A stretch of DNA of 64,000 bases from Flavobacterium cucumis (lineage in GTDB: Bacteria; Bacteroidota; Bacteroidia; Flavobacteriales; Flavobacteriaceae), in the NCBI RefSeq assembly GCF_900148835.1, contig NZ_FRYK01000002.1, positions 248,001 through 312,000 of the forward strand, read 5' to 3'. A program made the translations under genes and the position numbers. Positions 26,742 to 34,605 of this stretch are shown here, piece by piece; positions within the stretch are counted from its first letter, which is position 1; every line of letters starts with the position of its first letter. Below the pieces are notes generated by a model. It made no database searches and was not told the origin of the DNA. It saw nothing but the letters and a program-made list of their open reading frames with translations.

Positions 26742-27650
26742 ATGAGTATCGATATAAAACCGAAATATGAAATTTTATTTAGTGATTTAAAAAACCATTT
26801 AATTGGTGATTATTTAATTTCTAGAGAATTCAAAATGTTCATGTCAAAAAATGAGTTTTACGAATCTTGGAATGAAACATATGAAAAAATTAAAGACAAA
26901 CGTAACTATATTTCTATTGGATTTGATCATAATAGAGCTGACAATATAGATACTTTAGCAGCATATTTAAATGTAATTCATGAAGTTGGCGGAATTGAAG
27001 AAATAATTACTTCAATAATTGTAGATTTTATAAATTTTAAAAAAACTAATGAAGACTTTAATGATATAATTGAGTCTTGTACAGTTGCAAATTTTGATAA
27101 AAAAAACATACTAAAAATTAAAAATGCTTTTGAAATTCATAGAAAAAAATCACTTCCAAACAAAGAAGTTAAAAATAAAGAGATAATAAAAACAAATACT
27201 ACAAAAGACAAAGAGAATGTTTTTATTGTACATGGACACAATGAAGAATTGAAAGAAAAAGTTGCAAGAACTTTGGAAAAACTAAAGTTAAAACCAATTA
27301 TTCTTCATGAACAGACTAATGAAGGTCTAACCATAATTGAAAAATTCGAGAAACATTCTAATGTAGATTTTGCAGTTGTCTTACTTACTTATGACGATTT
27401 TGGAAATGTTAAATCAAGTAATGAAAAAAACAAAAGATCAAGACAAAATGTAATTCTAGAACTAGGCTACTTTATAGGAAAATTAGGAAGAAACAAAGTC
27501 ATGCCTCTTTATGAAAAAGAAGTCGAATTACCTAGTGATATAGCTGGAGTAATTTATACTATTATTGATGATAGTGAAAATTGGAAAATACGATTAGTAA
27601 AAGAATTAAAAGCTTCAGGATATAAAGTAGATGCTAATGACATTCTTTAA
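26742..27650 (+). CDS. TIR-like nucleotide-binding domain protein (putative defence effector)
   Basis: The 302-residue protein has a C-terminal TIR-like domain of the PF10137/Cap12 type at about 159-290: VFIVHGHNEELKEKVA, then IILHEQTNEGLTIIEKFE, AVVLLTYDDFG, RQNVILELGYFIGKLGR and LPSDIAGVIY. By analogy with TIR NADases, E200 in the TIIEKFE helix is the candidate catalytic glutamate. Residues 1-135 form a mostly helical domain I do not recognise, then a lysine-rich linker (136-158). No cyclase, argonaute or other partner lies beside it. It has its own -7 element, follows a terminator, is visibly more AT-rich than its neighbours and sits between inverted repeat mosaics, all of which fit recent transfer. 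It may destroy NAD on infection, but that is inference. Confidence 0.8.
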   Translation: MSIDIKPKYEILFSDLKNHLIGDYLISREFKMFMSKNEFYESWNETYEKIKDKRNYISIGFDHNRADNIDTLAAYLNVIHEVGGIEEIITSIIVDFINFKKTNEDFNDIIESCTVANFDKKNILKIKNAFEIHRKKSLPNKEVKNKEIIKTNTTKDKENVFIVHGHNEELKEKVARTLEKLKLKPIILHEQTNEGLTIIEKFEKHSNVDFAVVLLTYDDFGNVKSSNEKNKRSRQNVILELGYFIGKLGRNKVMPLYEKEVELPSDIAGVIYTIIDDSENWKIRLVKELKASGYKVDANDIL

Positions 27651-28042
27651 AATAATATTACTAAAGTATTACAATCAAAAATATTTAATTAGGTATAAAA
27701 AAATACCGTCCCTACTGGACTTCCTAATTTTTGTGTTTATTTATTACCCATATTACGTTCCTACGGAACTAAAAAAAGTGAATACAACTATTTGAAAATG
27801 CCGTTAGGCATGAAATATAGGTAACTTAATGTAGTAGCATTGGTAAAAATCCCGTAGGGATGGCATAAAAGAGATGCTTAACAGCATGATAAACTGGGCG
27901 TGATGTGCGTTATGAGATGCTTCGTTACCTCAGCATGACAAACTGGGTGGTAAAACTTTGTGTGCTTAGTGCCTTCTTTGTGCTCCTTGTGTTTAGAAGA
28001 GATGCTTAACAGCATGACAAACGAAACGGTGAAACTTTGCGT
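27651..28042. repeat. Gene-free 392-bp array of palindromic intergenic repeats
   Basis: Holds no gene. In order: CCGTCCCTACTGGACTTCC (27706-27724), ACGTTCCTACGGAACT (27754-27769), ATGCCGTTAGGCAT (27798-27811), ATCCCGTAGGGAT (27849-27861), GAGATGCTTAACAGCATGAT (27871-27890), GAGATGCTTCGTTACCTCAG (27914-27933), a CTTAGTGCCTTCTTTGTGCT tract (27964-27983) and GAGATGCTTAACAGCATGAC (27999-28018). Each unit is a small stem-loop, as in REP-like elements. Confidence 0.8.
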
Positions 28043-28428
28043 TTAAAACTCATATTCTCTTTCCACTTTAGCAATTCTTACTTTGTAATTTTTGTACCAA
28101 GTGGTTTTACCTTTTTCTTGCGCTTCTACATGTTCCATATTAGCTTTCCAGTTTTTTATGGCTTCCAAGCTTTCCCAATACGAAACGGTAATTCCAATTT
28201 CGCTTCGAGCGCTTTCCATGCCTATATATCCAGGTTGGGCTTTGGCTAGTTCTACCATTTTTGTTGCCATTTCGGCATAACCTGCTTCCACTTCGGTTCT
28301 GGTAGAGGTAAAAATTACTGCGTAGTACATGATTAAAATTTTAAATTATAGAATCGCTAATGTGTTCTATGCCAAGTGAAACGCCTAAAAAAATATAGAC
28401 AAAGTATTTCTATTGTGACTATGTGTTT
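27795..28428 (-). repeat. Right mosaic block, inverted copy of the 24283-24508 block
   Basis: Read on the minus strand from 28428, it gives TTTAAACACATAGTCACAAT, CACTTGGCATAGAACACAT (around 28378-28360), then the ABM-domain gene, then TTTGTCATGCTGTTAAGCAT, CATCCCTACGGGAT and ATGCCTAACGGCAT. The left block on the plus strand has the same parts in the same order, without the gene. The 107 bases at 27795-27902 are the closest match. Confidence 0.65.
28043..28330 (-). CDS. Antibiotic biosynthesis monooxygenase (ABM)-domain protein
   Basis: A 95-residue protein with the small ferredoxin-like ABM fold: YYAVIFTSTRTE at the start, then VELAKAQPGYIGMESARSE near 27-45 and ISVSYW-like VTVSYWESLEAIKNWK near 48-63. 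Members are heme-degrading or quinone monooxygenases, or proteins of unknown role; this one resembles the general stress-type ABM proteins found across bacteria. No heme ligand can be assigned with confidence. It stands alone between repeat arrays, and its promoter-proximal spacer belongs to the mosaic duplicated at 24.3 kb. Confidence 0.85.
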   Translation of the reverse strand: MYYAVIFTSTRTEVEAGYAEMATKMVELAKAQPGYIGMESARSEIGITVSYWESLEAIKNWKANMEHVEAQEKGKTTWYKNYKVRIAKVEREYEF

Positions 28429-28496
28429 AAACAAGAGATGCTTTCAGCATGACAAACTAAACGTTAAAACCGAACACTGAGACTGACCACTGAACA
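28331..28496. repeat. Spacer with repeat words between the ABM and mazG genes
   Basis: Contains the CTATGCCAAGTG element (28367-28378), another GAGATGCTTTCAGCATGACA stem-loop (28435-28454) and an ACTGAGACTGACCACTGAAC tract (28476-28495). No gene is seen. Confidence 0.6.
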
Positions 28497-29270
28497 CTAC
28501 AATTTCTTCGCTTCTTCCCAAAAAACATCCATTTCCGCCAATGTCATATCCATTAAAGGTTTGCCTAATTCGGTGGCTTTGTTTTCTAAATATTGGAAAC
28601 GTTTAATGAATTTTTTATTGGTGCGTTCTAAAGCGTCTTCTGGGTTTACTTTTAAGAATCGGGCATAATTGATCATGGAAAACAAAACGTCGCCAAATTC
28701 GGCTTCTATTTTATCTTGGTTACCGGCTTGTACCTCAACTTGGAGTTCGTTAAGTTCTTCTTGTACTTTGTCCCACACTTGGTGCGGTTCTTCCCAATCA
28801 AATCCAACGCCTTTTACCTTATCTTGAATGCGACTTGCTTTTACTAATGCAGGCAAACTTTTAGGCACACCTTCTAAAACCGATTTTTTGCCTTCTTTCA
28901 ATTTTAGTTTCTCCCAATTTTGCTTTACCTCCTCTTCGTCAGCCACTACCACATCGCCATAAATATGCGGATGACGATCGATTAATTTATCACAAATCGA
29001 ATTCGCTACATCGCCAATATCAAATGCATTGGTTTCGCTTCCAATTTTTGAATAAAACACAATGTGCAACAATACATCGCCCAACTCTTTCTTGATTTCC
29101 TGCAAATCGTTGTCTAAAATGGCATCGCCTAATTCATAGGTTTCTTCAATCGTTAAATGACGCAGACTTTCAAGTGTTTGCTTTTTATCCCACGGACATT
29201 TTTCTCGTAAATCGTCCATAATATCTAAAAGGCGGTTGAAAGCTTGTAGTTGTTGTTGGCGTGTGTTCAT
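28497..29270 (-). CDS. mazG: Nucleoside triphosphate pyrophosphohydrolase MazG
   Basis: MazG removes pyrophosphate from (d)NTPs and cleans the nucleotide pool. The protein has two MazG domains: the first with LREKCPWDKKQTLESLRHL and EETYELGDAI (metal-binding EExxE/D pattern), the second with KVKGVGFDW and EAEFGDVLFSMINYARFL near the C-terminus. The frame is open from 29297 but those nine extra residues come from a TTTCAGGTTTCAAG repeat, so MNTRQQQL at 29270 is preferred (257 residues). DUF5606 lies upstream on the same strand, separated by a terminator. Confidence 0.92.
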   Translation of the reverse strand: MNTRQQQLQAFNRLLDIMDDLREKCPWDKKQTLESLRHLTIEETYELGDAILDNDLQEIKKELGDVLLHIVFYSKIGSETNAFDIGDVANSICDKLIDRHPHIYGDVVVADEEEVKQNWEKLKLKEGKKSVLEGVPKSLPALVKASRIQDKVKGVGFDWEEPHQVWDKVQEELNELQVEVQAGNQDKIEAEFGDVLFSMINYARFLKVNPEDALERTNKKFIKRFQYLENKATELGKPLMDMTLAEMDVFWEEAKKL

Positions 29271-29281
29271 GTTTTCTGGTT

Positions 29282-29335
29282 TTGTTTCAGGTTTCAAGTT
29301 TCAGGTTTGAATTTGTTCTTGAACTTGAATTTATT
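29282..29335. repeat. Low-complexity TTTCAAGTTTCAGG repeat
   Basis: Imperfect units of TTTCAGGTTTCAAGTTTCAGG and then TTGAACTTGAATTTATTCTTG occupy the spacer upstream of mazG. The same words recur at about 52605-52625 and 52985-53000. Confidence 0.6.
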
Positions 29336-29351
29336 CTTGCTTCCGTAAAAA

Positions 29352-29384
29352 TAAAAAATCCCACGTGGAAAACGCAGGATTTTA
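29352..29384 (-). terminator. Terminator after the DUF5606 gene
   Basis: On the minus strand AAATCCTGCG pairs with CGTGGGATTT (two G-T pairs) and is followed by T residues. Confidence 0.65.
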
Positions 29385-29404
29385 AAGTATAATTTTCCCA
29401 ATGC

Positions 29405-29839
29405 TTATTCAGCAGCTGGAGTTTCTTCTTCTTGTTTGATTTCTTTAGATAACGCTTCTACAGAAACGAAACCTTTAGGTTGTAACAAATTGTACCAGTT
29501 TAAGATTTTCTTGATATCAGAAGTATATACTCTGTCTTCGTCAAATTCTGGTAAAATTTCTCTGAAATATGCTTTTAATTTAGCATCATCTTCTTTGTGA
29601 GACATTGCCATACCGTCGTTTTCTTTTGTAGCGATTGCTTTGAAAACTTCCGCTAAACGCACTTCTTCAGAATACGTATACACTGCAATTTCTGACAACA
29701 AACTTACGTTAGCTCTCATTCCAACAGTTATTTTTTTTCCGTCTAATAAAGATTCGGCAACAAATCCTGTACGCGTTTGAATTTTTAATTCATATAAACC
29801 TGGTTTCCCAGAAATAGCTAATATTTTTTGAATGCTCAT
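29405..29839 (-). CDS. DUF5606 family protein
   Basis: A 144-residue cytoplasmic protein conserved in Bacteroidetes. The N-terminal half (KILAISGKPGLYELKIQ, then GKKITVGMRANVSLLSEIAVYT) looks like an SH3-like beta barrel; the C-terminal half is helical and ends in an acidic tail (EEETPAAE). Its function is not known. It lies between def and mazG on the same strand. Recognition rests on memory of the family. Confidence 0.8.
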   Translation of the reverse strand: MSIQKILAISGKPGLYELKIQTRTGFVAESLLDGKKITVGMRANVSLLSEIAVYTYSEEVRLAEVFKAIATKENDGMAMSHKEDDAKLKAYFREILPEFDEDRVYTSDIKKILNWYNLLQPKGFVSVEALSKEIKQEEETPAAE

Positions 29840-29876
29840 ATTTCTTACTTATTAAGGTTGGCAAATATATTATTTT

Positions 29877-29954
29877 AAAGTAAAAAGTGAAACGTAAAAA
29901 GTAAAAAGTTTAAAGAAAAACTGAATACTAAAAACTGAACACTGAATACTGTAA
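29877..29954. repeat. Low-complexity spacer between def and DUF5606
   Basis: AAAAGTGAAACGTAAAAAGT words are followed by CTGAATACTAAAAACTGAAC and ACTGAATACTG. Similar ACTGAACACTGA words lie at 28470-28495, next to mazG. Confidence 0.55.
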
Positions 29955-30542
29955 TTAACGTCCTTTTTTGTTTACAAATTTCATTTTATAATCGGGTCTT
30001 GCTTTACCATCCATAATGTTTTGCAATTTTTTCCCTATCAATTTCTTTTTCAGTATTGACAAATGATCCGTGAATAAAATTCCTTCGATGTGGTCATACT
30101 CATGCTGGATAACACGTGCGATTAAACCATCATAGACTTCTGTTTTCTTATTGAAATCTTCATCAAAATATTCAATCGTAATGGTGTCATGACGAAAAAC
30201 ATCTTCTCTAACATCAGGAATACTCAAACACCCTTCGTTGAATCCCCAAATATCACCTTCTTCTTTAATGATTTTCGCATTAATAAATGTCTTTTTAAAA
30301 TCTTTCATTAATGCAGCTTCTTCTTTAGAAACATCATCACTATCGCTAAAAGGCTCGGTATCCACAACAAACAATCGAATTGGCAACCCTACTTGTGGAG
30401 CCGCCAAACCAACCCCATGAGCATGATACATGGTATCATACATATTCGCAATTGTTTCTTTCAAATTCGGATATTCTGGAGTAATATCATCTGCTACTTT
30501 ACGTAAAACCGGTTCTCCATACCCGTAAATTGGTAAAATCAT
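29955..30542 (-). CDS. def: Peptide deformylase
   Basis: Def removes the formyl group from the first methionine of new proteins at the ribosome exit. All three motifs are present: GVGLAAPQVG near residues 42-51, EGCLSIP near 105-111 and the metal site HEYDH near 148-152 (HExxH). The start MILPIYGYGEPVLRK at 30542 gives 195 residues, the normal size; the longer open frame to 30614 would add a hydrophobic, unconserved extension rich in F, Y and C and is rejected. Confidence 0.95.
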   Translation of the reverse strand: MILPIYGYGEPVLRKVADDITPEYPNLKETIANMYDTMYHAHGVGLAAPQVGLPIRLFVVDTEPFSDSDDVSKEEAALMKDFKKTFINAKIIKEEGDIWGFNEGCLSIPDVREDVFRHDTITIEYFDEDFNKKTEVYDGLIARVIQHEYDHIEGILFTDHLSILKKKLIGKKLQNIMDGKARPDYKMKFVNKKGR

Positions 30543-30676
30543 AATCTTAAAATTGAGGGTACAAAAATAGTAAAATATAAAGACAATAAAACAGTTATAA
30601 CAAATAAATAACAACCATATATAAAGATTTATAATCTTATTAAATTTATTAAAAAAGATAATTTATCTAATTTTTA

Positions 30677-30707
30677 TTGTTTAATAAATAATTTTATTTA
30701 GTTTTGC
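30677..30707 (+). promoter_or_regulatory. Promoter of the arginine operon
   Basis: ATTG (30677-30680) lies 19 bases before TAGTTTTG (30700-30707), a match to the Bacteroidetes -33/-7 pattern. The start codon at 30723 leaves a leader of only about ten bases, and no riboswitch or attenuator fits there. Confidence 0.5.
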
Positions 30708-30722
30708 CGAAATTTTAAAGAA

Positions 30723-31304
30723 ATGACGATTAAAATTGAGCAGACGAATTCTCAACATTTGATTTTCTGTGAAGCCATAATAGAAGAAATGGAACTTTCG
30801 GCAAAAGTGAGAGGGACAGGAATCGCCAAGCGTTCGACAGAATACTTAAGTAAAAAAATTATTGATGGAAACGGAATAATCGCCCTTACCGAAGAAAACG
30901 AATGGGCGGGATTTTGTTACATCGAAACGTGGAGTCATGAAAAGTTTGTAGCAAACTCAGGCTTAATTGTAGCTCCAAAATTCAGGAAACACGGATTGGC
31001 ACGTAAAATCAAGAAAGCCATTTTTTCATTGTCACAAAGTAAATTTCCAAATGCTAAAATCTTTGGACTCACGACTGGTTTGGCGGTAATGAAAATCAAT
31101 AGCGAATTGGGCTACGAACCTGTAACCTATTCCGAATTAACACAAGATGAAAATTTCTGGAACGGATGCAAAAGCTGTATCAATTATGAAATTCTAATCG
31201 CAAAAGAAAAGAAAAACTGTTTGTGCACTGCCATGTTGTATGAACCCAAAATAGCATTAATTCCAAATCAAGAGAACCATGAAAAAAGTAGTTTTAGCAT
31301 ATAG
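30723..31304 (+). CDS. GNAT acetyltransferase, likely first step of arginine synthesis
   Basis: The 193-residue protein has the GNAT acetyl-CoA fold: a GFCYIETW strand near 61-68, then GLIVAPKFRKHGLARKIKKA near 80-99, which supplies the pyrophosphate loop. It overlaps argG by 26 bases and opens the arginine operon. No ArgA or ArgJ is otherwise present, so it probably acylates glutamate (acetyl or succinyl). That role is inferred from position; the protein is not related in sequence to the two-domain ArgA of Escherichia coli. The C-terminal cysteines (GCKSC, CLC) are unusual. Confidence 0.75.
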   Translation: MTIKIEQTNSQHLIFCEAIIEEMELSAKVRGTGIAKRSTEYLSKKIIDGNGIIALTEENEWAGFCYIETWSHEKFVANSGLIVAPKFRKHGLARKIKKAIFSLSQSKFPNAKIFGLTTGLAVMKINSELGYEPVTYSELTQDENFWNGCKSCINYEILIAKEKKNCLCTAMLYEPKIALIPNQENHEKSSFSI

Positions 31305-32478
31305 TGGAGGATTAGACACTTCGTTTTGTGCTGTTTATTTATCTAAAAAGTTAGGATATGAAATTCACGCTGTTACTGTTAATACAGGTGGATTTTCAGC
31401 TGAAGAAATAAAGGATATTGAAAAACGTGCTTTACTTCTTGGCGTAAATACTTATACGTGCATTGACGCTGTAGAAAGTTATTATAACTCTTGTGTAAAG
31501 TACTTAATCTATGGGAATGTTTTAAAAAACAATACTTATCCTCTTTCTGTGAGTGCTGAACGGACTATTCAAGCAAAATCTATAGCAGATTATGCCAAAA
31601 AAATCAATGCCGATGCAGTGGCGCATGGAAGTACAGGGGCAGGAAATGATCAAGTACGATTTGATGTAATTTTTAATATTCTTTGTCCCAATATTGAAAT
31701 CATCACCCCTATTCGTGATTTGAAACTTTCGAGAGAAGCCGAAATTGAATTCCTAAAGGAAAATCAGGTAGAAATGAATTTCGAAAAAGCAATGTATTCT
31801 ATAAACAAAGGGCTTTGGGGAACTTCTGTTGGTGGGAAAGAAACCTTAACATCCCATCAATATTTACCAGAAACGGCTTTCCCATCGCAATTAGAAAAAT
31901 CAGAAGCCGATAAAACGGAAGTGATTTTACATTTCAAAGAAGGAGAAATCATTGGGATTAATGAAACCCTATTTTCACATCCAAGTGAAGCTATTTTACA
32001 TTTAGAGTATTTAGCTGCTCCATTTGCTATTGGAAGAGATATCCATGTAGGGGATACCATTGTTGGAATTAAAGGGAGAGTCGGATTTGAAGCGGCGTCA
32101 GCTTTAATTATTCTAAAAGCGCATCATTTATTGGAAAAACATACCCTTTCTAAATTTCAATTGAATTTAAAAAGTCAACTAGCCGATTGGTATGGCAGCT
32201 GGTTACATGAAGGTTTGTTTTTAGATCCTGCATTGCGCGACATTGAAACTTTCTTTACCAACACACAAAAAACGGTGAGTGGGAAAGTAATCGTAACACT
32301 ACTACCGTATCGTTTTATCCTTAACGGAATTGAATCGGAGAACGATTTAATGGCATCGAAATTTGGAAGCTATGGTGAAATGAATTTAGGCTGGTCTGGT
32401 GAAGATGTAAAAGGATATTCAAAAATAATTAGTAATTCACTTACCATTTATCATCAGGTAAACGAGAACAAAATATAA
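31279..32478 (+). CDS. argG: Argininosuccinate synthase
   Basis: ArgG joins citrulline and aspartate with ATP. The N-terminal loop VVLAYSGGLDTSF (residues 3-15) is the ATP pyrophosphatase motif; AHGSTGAGNDQVRFD near 114-128 is the citrulline/aspartate site. At 399 residues it has the normal length. The start overlaps the end of the GNAT gene, and argC starts 6 bases after its stop, so coupling is likely. No key residue is missing. Confidence 0.95.
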   Translation: MKKVVLAYSGGLDTSFCAVYLSKKLGYEIHAVTVNTGGFSAEEIKDIEKRALLLGVNTYTCIDAVESYYNSCVKYLIYGNVLKNNTYPLSVSAERTIQAKSIADYAKKINADAVAHGSTGAGNDQVRFDVIFNILCPNIEIITPIRDLKLSREAEIEFLKENQVEMNFEKAMYSINKGLWGTSVGGKETLTSHQYLPETAFPSQLEKSEADKTEVILHFKEGEIIGINETLFSHPSEAILHLEYLAAPFAIGRDIHVGDTIVGIKGRVGFEAASALIILKAHHLLEKHTLSKFQLNLKSQLADWYGSWLHEGLFLDPALRDIETFFTNTQKTVSGKVIVTLLPYRFILNGIESENDLMASKFGSYGEMNLGWSGEDVKGYSKIISNSLTIYHQVNENKI

Positions 32479-32483
32479 ATCAA

Positions 32484-33458
32484 ATGGAATCAAAAATAAA
32501 AGTTGGGATAATGGGAGCTGCAGGTTATACTGGTGGCGAATTGATTCGTTTGCTTTTAAATCATCCAAAAACCGAAATAACATTTGCGTCTAGCAGAAGT
32601 CAAAATGGAAAAGAGATAAGCAGTATTCATACCGATTTAATTGGAGAAACGAATTTGACGTTTACCAATAAATTTTCCCCAGAGATTGATGCTTTATTTT
32701 TGTGTCTTCCACACAAAGAAAGTAAAATCTGGCTACAAAATAATGCGGTTAACAAAACTACTAAAATCATCGATTTAGGAAATGATTTTAGAATTGACGG
32801 CACATTTAAAAACGGAAATTTCACATATGGTTTATCCGAAATCAATAAGGAAGCCATAGAAAAAAGCAATTATATTGCCAACCCAGGTTGTTTTGCTACA
32901 GCAATTCAATTAGCCTTACTCCCACTTGCTAAAGCCAAAATTTTAAAAACAGTTTATACAACCGGAATTACAGGTTCAACTGGCGCAGGGATACAATTGC
33001 AAGACACGACACATTTTACTTGGAGAGCCAATAATATTTCGGCATACAAAACTTTACAACACCAACATGTAGCTGAAATTTGTAAAACGCTAAATGATTT
33101 AAATGAGGAAAAAGTAAACTTAGAATTTGTGCCTTGGCGGGGTGATTTTACTAGAGGAATTTTTACAAGTTCTACGATACAAACAAAAATGAATTTACAA
33201 GAAATACAATCGCTTTATGAAGATTTTTACAGGAATAATCCATTTGTATTTCTTTCTAAAACCAATATTGATTTAAAACAAGTAGTAAACACGAATAAAT
33301 GTTTACTCTTTATTGAAAAAGACGAAAATCATGTGGTAGTCCACTCCGTTATAGATAATTTATTAAAAGGTGCTTCTGGACAAGCGATTCAAAATATGAA
33401 TTTGATGTTTGGCTGGGAAGCTACGCTGGGATTAAAATTAAAAGCCTCAGCATTTTAA
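32484..33458 (+). CDS. argC: N-acetyl-gamma-glutamyl-phosphate reductase
   Basis: ArgC reduces acylglutamyl phosphate to the semialdehyde with NADPH. Visible are the dinucleotide loop GIMGAAGYTGGELIRLL (residues 8-24), the catalytic cysteine in ANPGCFATAIQLAL (near 132-145) and the histidine-containing HQHVAEI segment near 193-199. The 324-residue length is normal. It sits between argG and argD with tight spacing. Confidence 0.95.
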   Translation: MESKIKVGIMGAAGYTGGELIRLLLNHPKTEITFASSRSQNGKEISSIHTDLIGETNLTFTNKFSPEIDALFLCLPHKESKIWLQNNAVNKTTKIIDLGNDFRIDGTFKNGNFTYGLSEINKEAIEKSNYIANPGCFATAIQLALLPLAKAKILKTVYTTGITGSTGAGIQLQDTTHFTWRANNISAYKTLQHQHVAEICKTLNDLNEEKVNLEFVPWRGDFTRGIFTSSTIQTKMNLQEIQSLYEDFYRNNPFVFLSKTNIDLKQVVNTNKCLLFIEKDENHVVVHSVIDNLLKGASGQAIQNMNLMFGWEATLGLKLKASAF

Positions 33459-33468
33459 AAAAAGAAAA

Positions 33469-34605
33469 ATGAAATTATTTGATGTATATCCGTTATTTGA
33501 CCTAAACTTTGTAAAAGCAGAAGGAAGTTATTTGTGGAACGATAAAAACGAAAAATATCTCGATTTATATGGAGGTCATGCCGTGATTTCAATTGGGCAT
33601 AGCCATCCTACTTACGTACAAAGAGTCACAGAACAATTACACAATATTGGTTTTTATTCGAATTCGGTTAAAATTCCAATTCAAGAAGAGGTTGCACAAA
33701 AATTAGGTAAAATTAGTGGGTATGAAGATTATTCACTTTTCATGTGCAATTCAGGTGCCGAAGCGAACGAGAACGCAATTAAACTAGCTTCGTTTCACAC
33801 ACAAAAGAAAAAGAACATTTGCTTCATCAAGGCTTTTCATGGAAGAACTGCGGCTGCCGTTGCGGCAACTGACAACAAAAGTATAATTGCTCCTACGAAT
33901 GAATCGGATAACTTTATTTTTGTTCCTTTTAACAACACAACTGCGTTAGAAGAAGCTTTTAAAAATCATGAAATTTCTTCTGTGATCATTGAAGGAATTC
34001 AGGGTGTAGGCGGTGTTCAAATTCCGGAACCAAGCTTCTTAGAGAAAATTAGAAGTTTGTGTGACGAACATGAGGCGGTTTTCATTTGCGATGAAATTCA
34101 ATCAGGTTATGGAAGAACGGGTAAGTTTTTTGCGCACCAACATGCCAGTGTAAAAGCTGATATCATTACAATTGCAAAAGGGATGGGAAATGGTTTTCCT
34201 GTTGGTGGCGTTTTAATTTCACCCAAATTTCAAGCAAAACACGGTTTGTTAGGAACCACTTTCGGTGGTAACTATTTGGCTTGCGCAGCTTCATTAGCCG
34301 TTTTGGAAACCATCGAAAAAGAAAATTTACTACAAAACGCAACCGATTTAGGAGACTATTTGTACGAAGCATTGATAGACGATCCGTTGATTCACGAAAT
34401 CCGCTATCAAGGTTTAATGTTTGGCATCGAACTTAAAGTTCCTTGTGCACCTTTACGAAACAAATTATTGAGCGAATTCAATATGCTAACAGGAAATGCA
34501 TCGTGCCCAAAAACATTGCGAATTCTTCCAGCTTTAAACATTACAAAAACAGAATTAGATGCCTTTATAGAAGCATTTAAAATTCTATCTAAATCCAATT
34601 TATGA
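33469..34605 (+). CDS. argD: Acetylornithine aminotransferase
   Basis: ArgD converts the acylglutamate semialdehyde to acylornithine with glutamate as donor. The 378-residue class III enzyme shows MCNSGAEANENAIKLA near 90-105, FICDEIQSGYGRTGKFF near 206-222 and IAKGMGNGFPVGGV near 236-249, whose lysine carries PLP. Its stop overlaps the argF' start as ATGA. It may also serve lysine synthesis, since DapD is encoded nearby and uses succinylated intermediates; that is inference. Confidence 0.93.
   Translation: MKLFDVYPLFDLNFVKAEGSYLWNDKNEKYLDLYGGHAVISIGHSHPTYVQRVTEQLHNIGFYSNSVKIPIQEEVAQKLGKISGYEDYSLFMCNSGAEANENAIKLASFHTQKKKNICFIKAFHGRTAAAVAATDNKSIIAPTNESDNFIFVPFNNTTALEEAFKNHEISSVIIEGIQGVGGVQIPEPSFLEKIRSLCDEHEAVFICDEIQSGYGRTGKFFAHQHASVKADIITIAKGMGNGFPVGGVLISPKFQAKHGLLGTTFGGNYLACAASLAVLETIEKENLLQNATDLGDYLYEALIDDPLIHEIRYQGLMFGIELKVPCAPLRNKLLSEFNMLTGNASCPKTLRILPALNITKTELDAFIEAFKILSKSNL

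Noticed and set aside
26742..27650. TIR-like gene as part of a CBASS or Pycsar operon
   Set aside because: No cyclic nucleotide synthetase or cap gene lies next to it; the neighbours are a DUF349 gene and an ABM gene.
24231..28496. Repeat-rich patch as a CRISPR array
   Set aside because: The repeats differ in sequence and spacing, have no regular spacers and no cas gene is present.
29271..29297. Longer MazG start
   Set aside because: The added residues MKPETKPEN come from a low-complexity spacer repeat.
30543..30614. N-terminal extension of peptide deformylase
   Set aside because: A hydrophobic, Cys/Phe-rich extension would be unknown in this family; MILPIYGYGEPVLRK at 30542 is the normal start.
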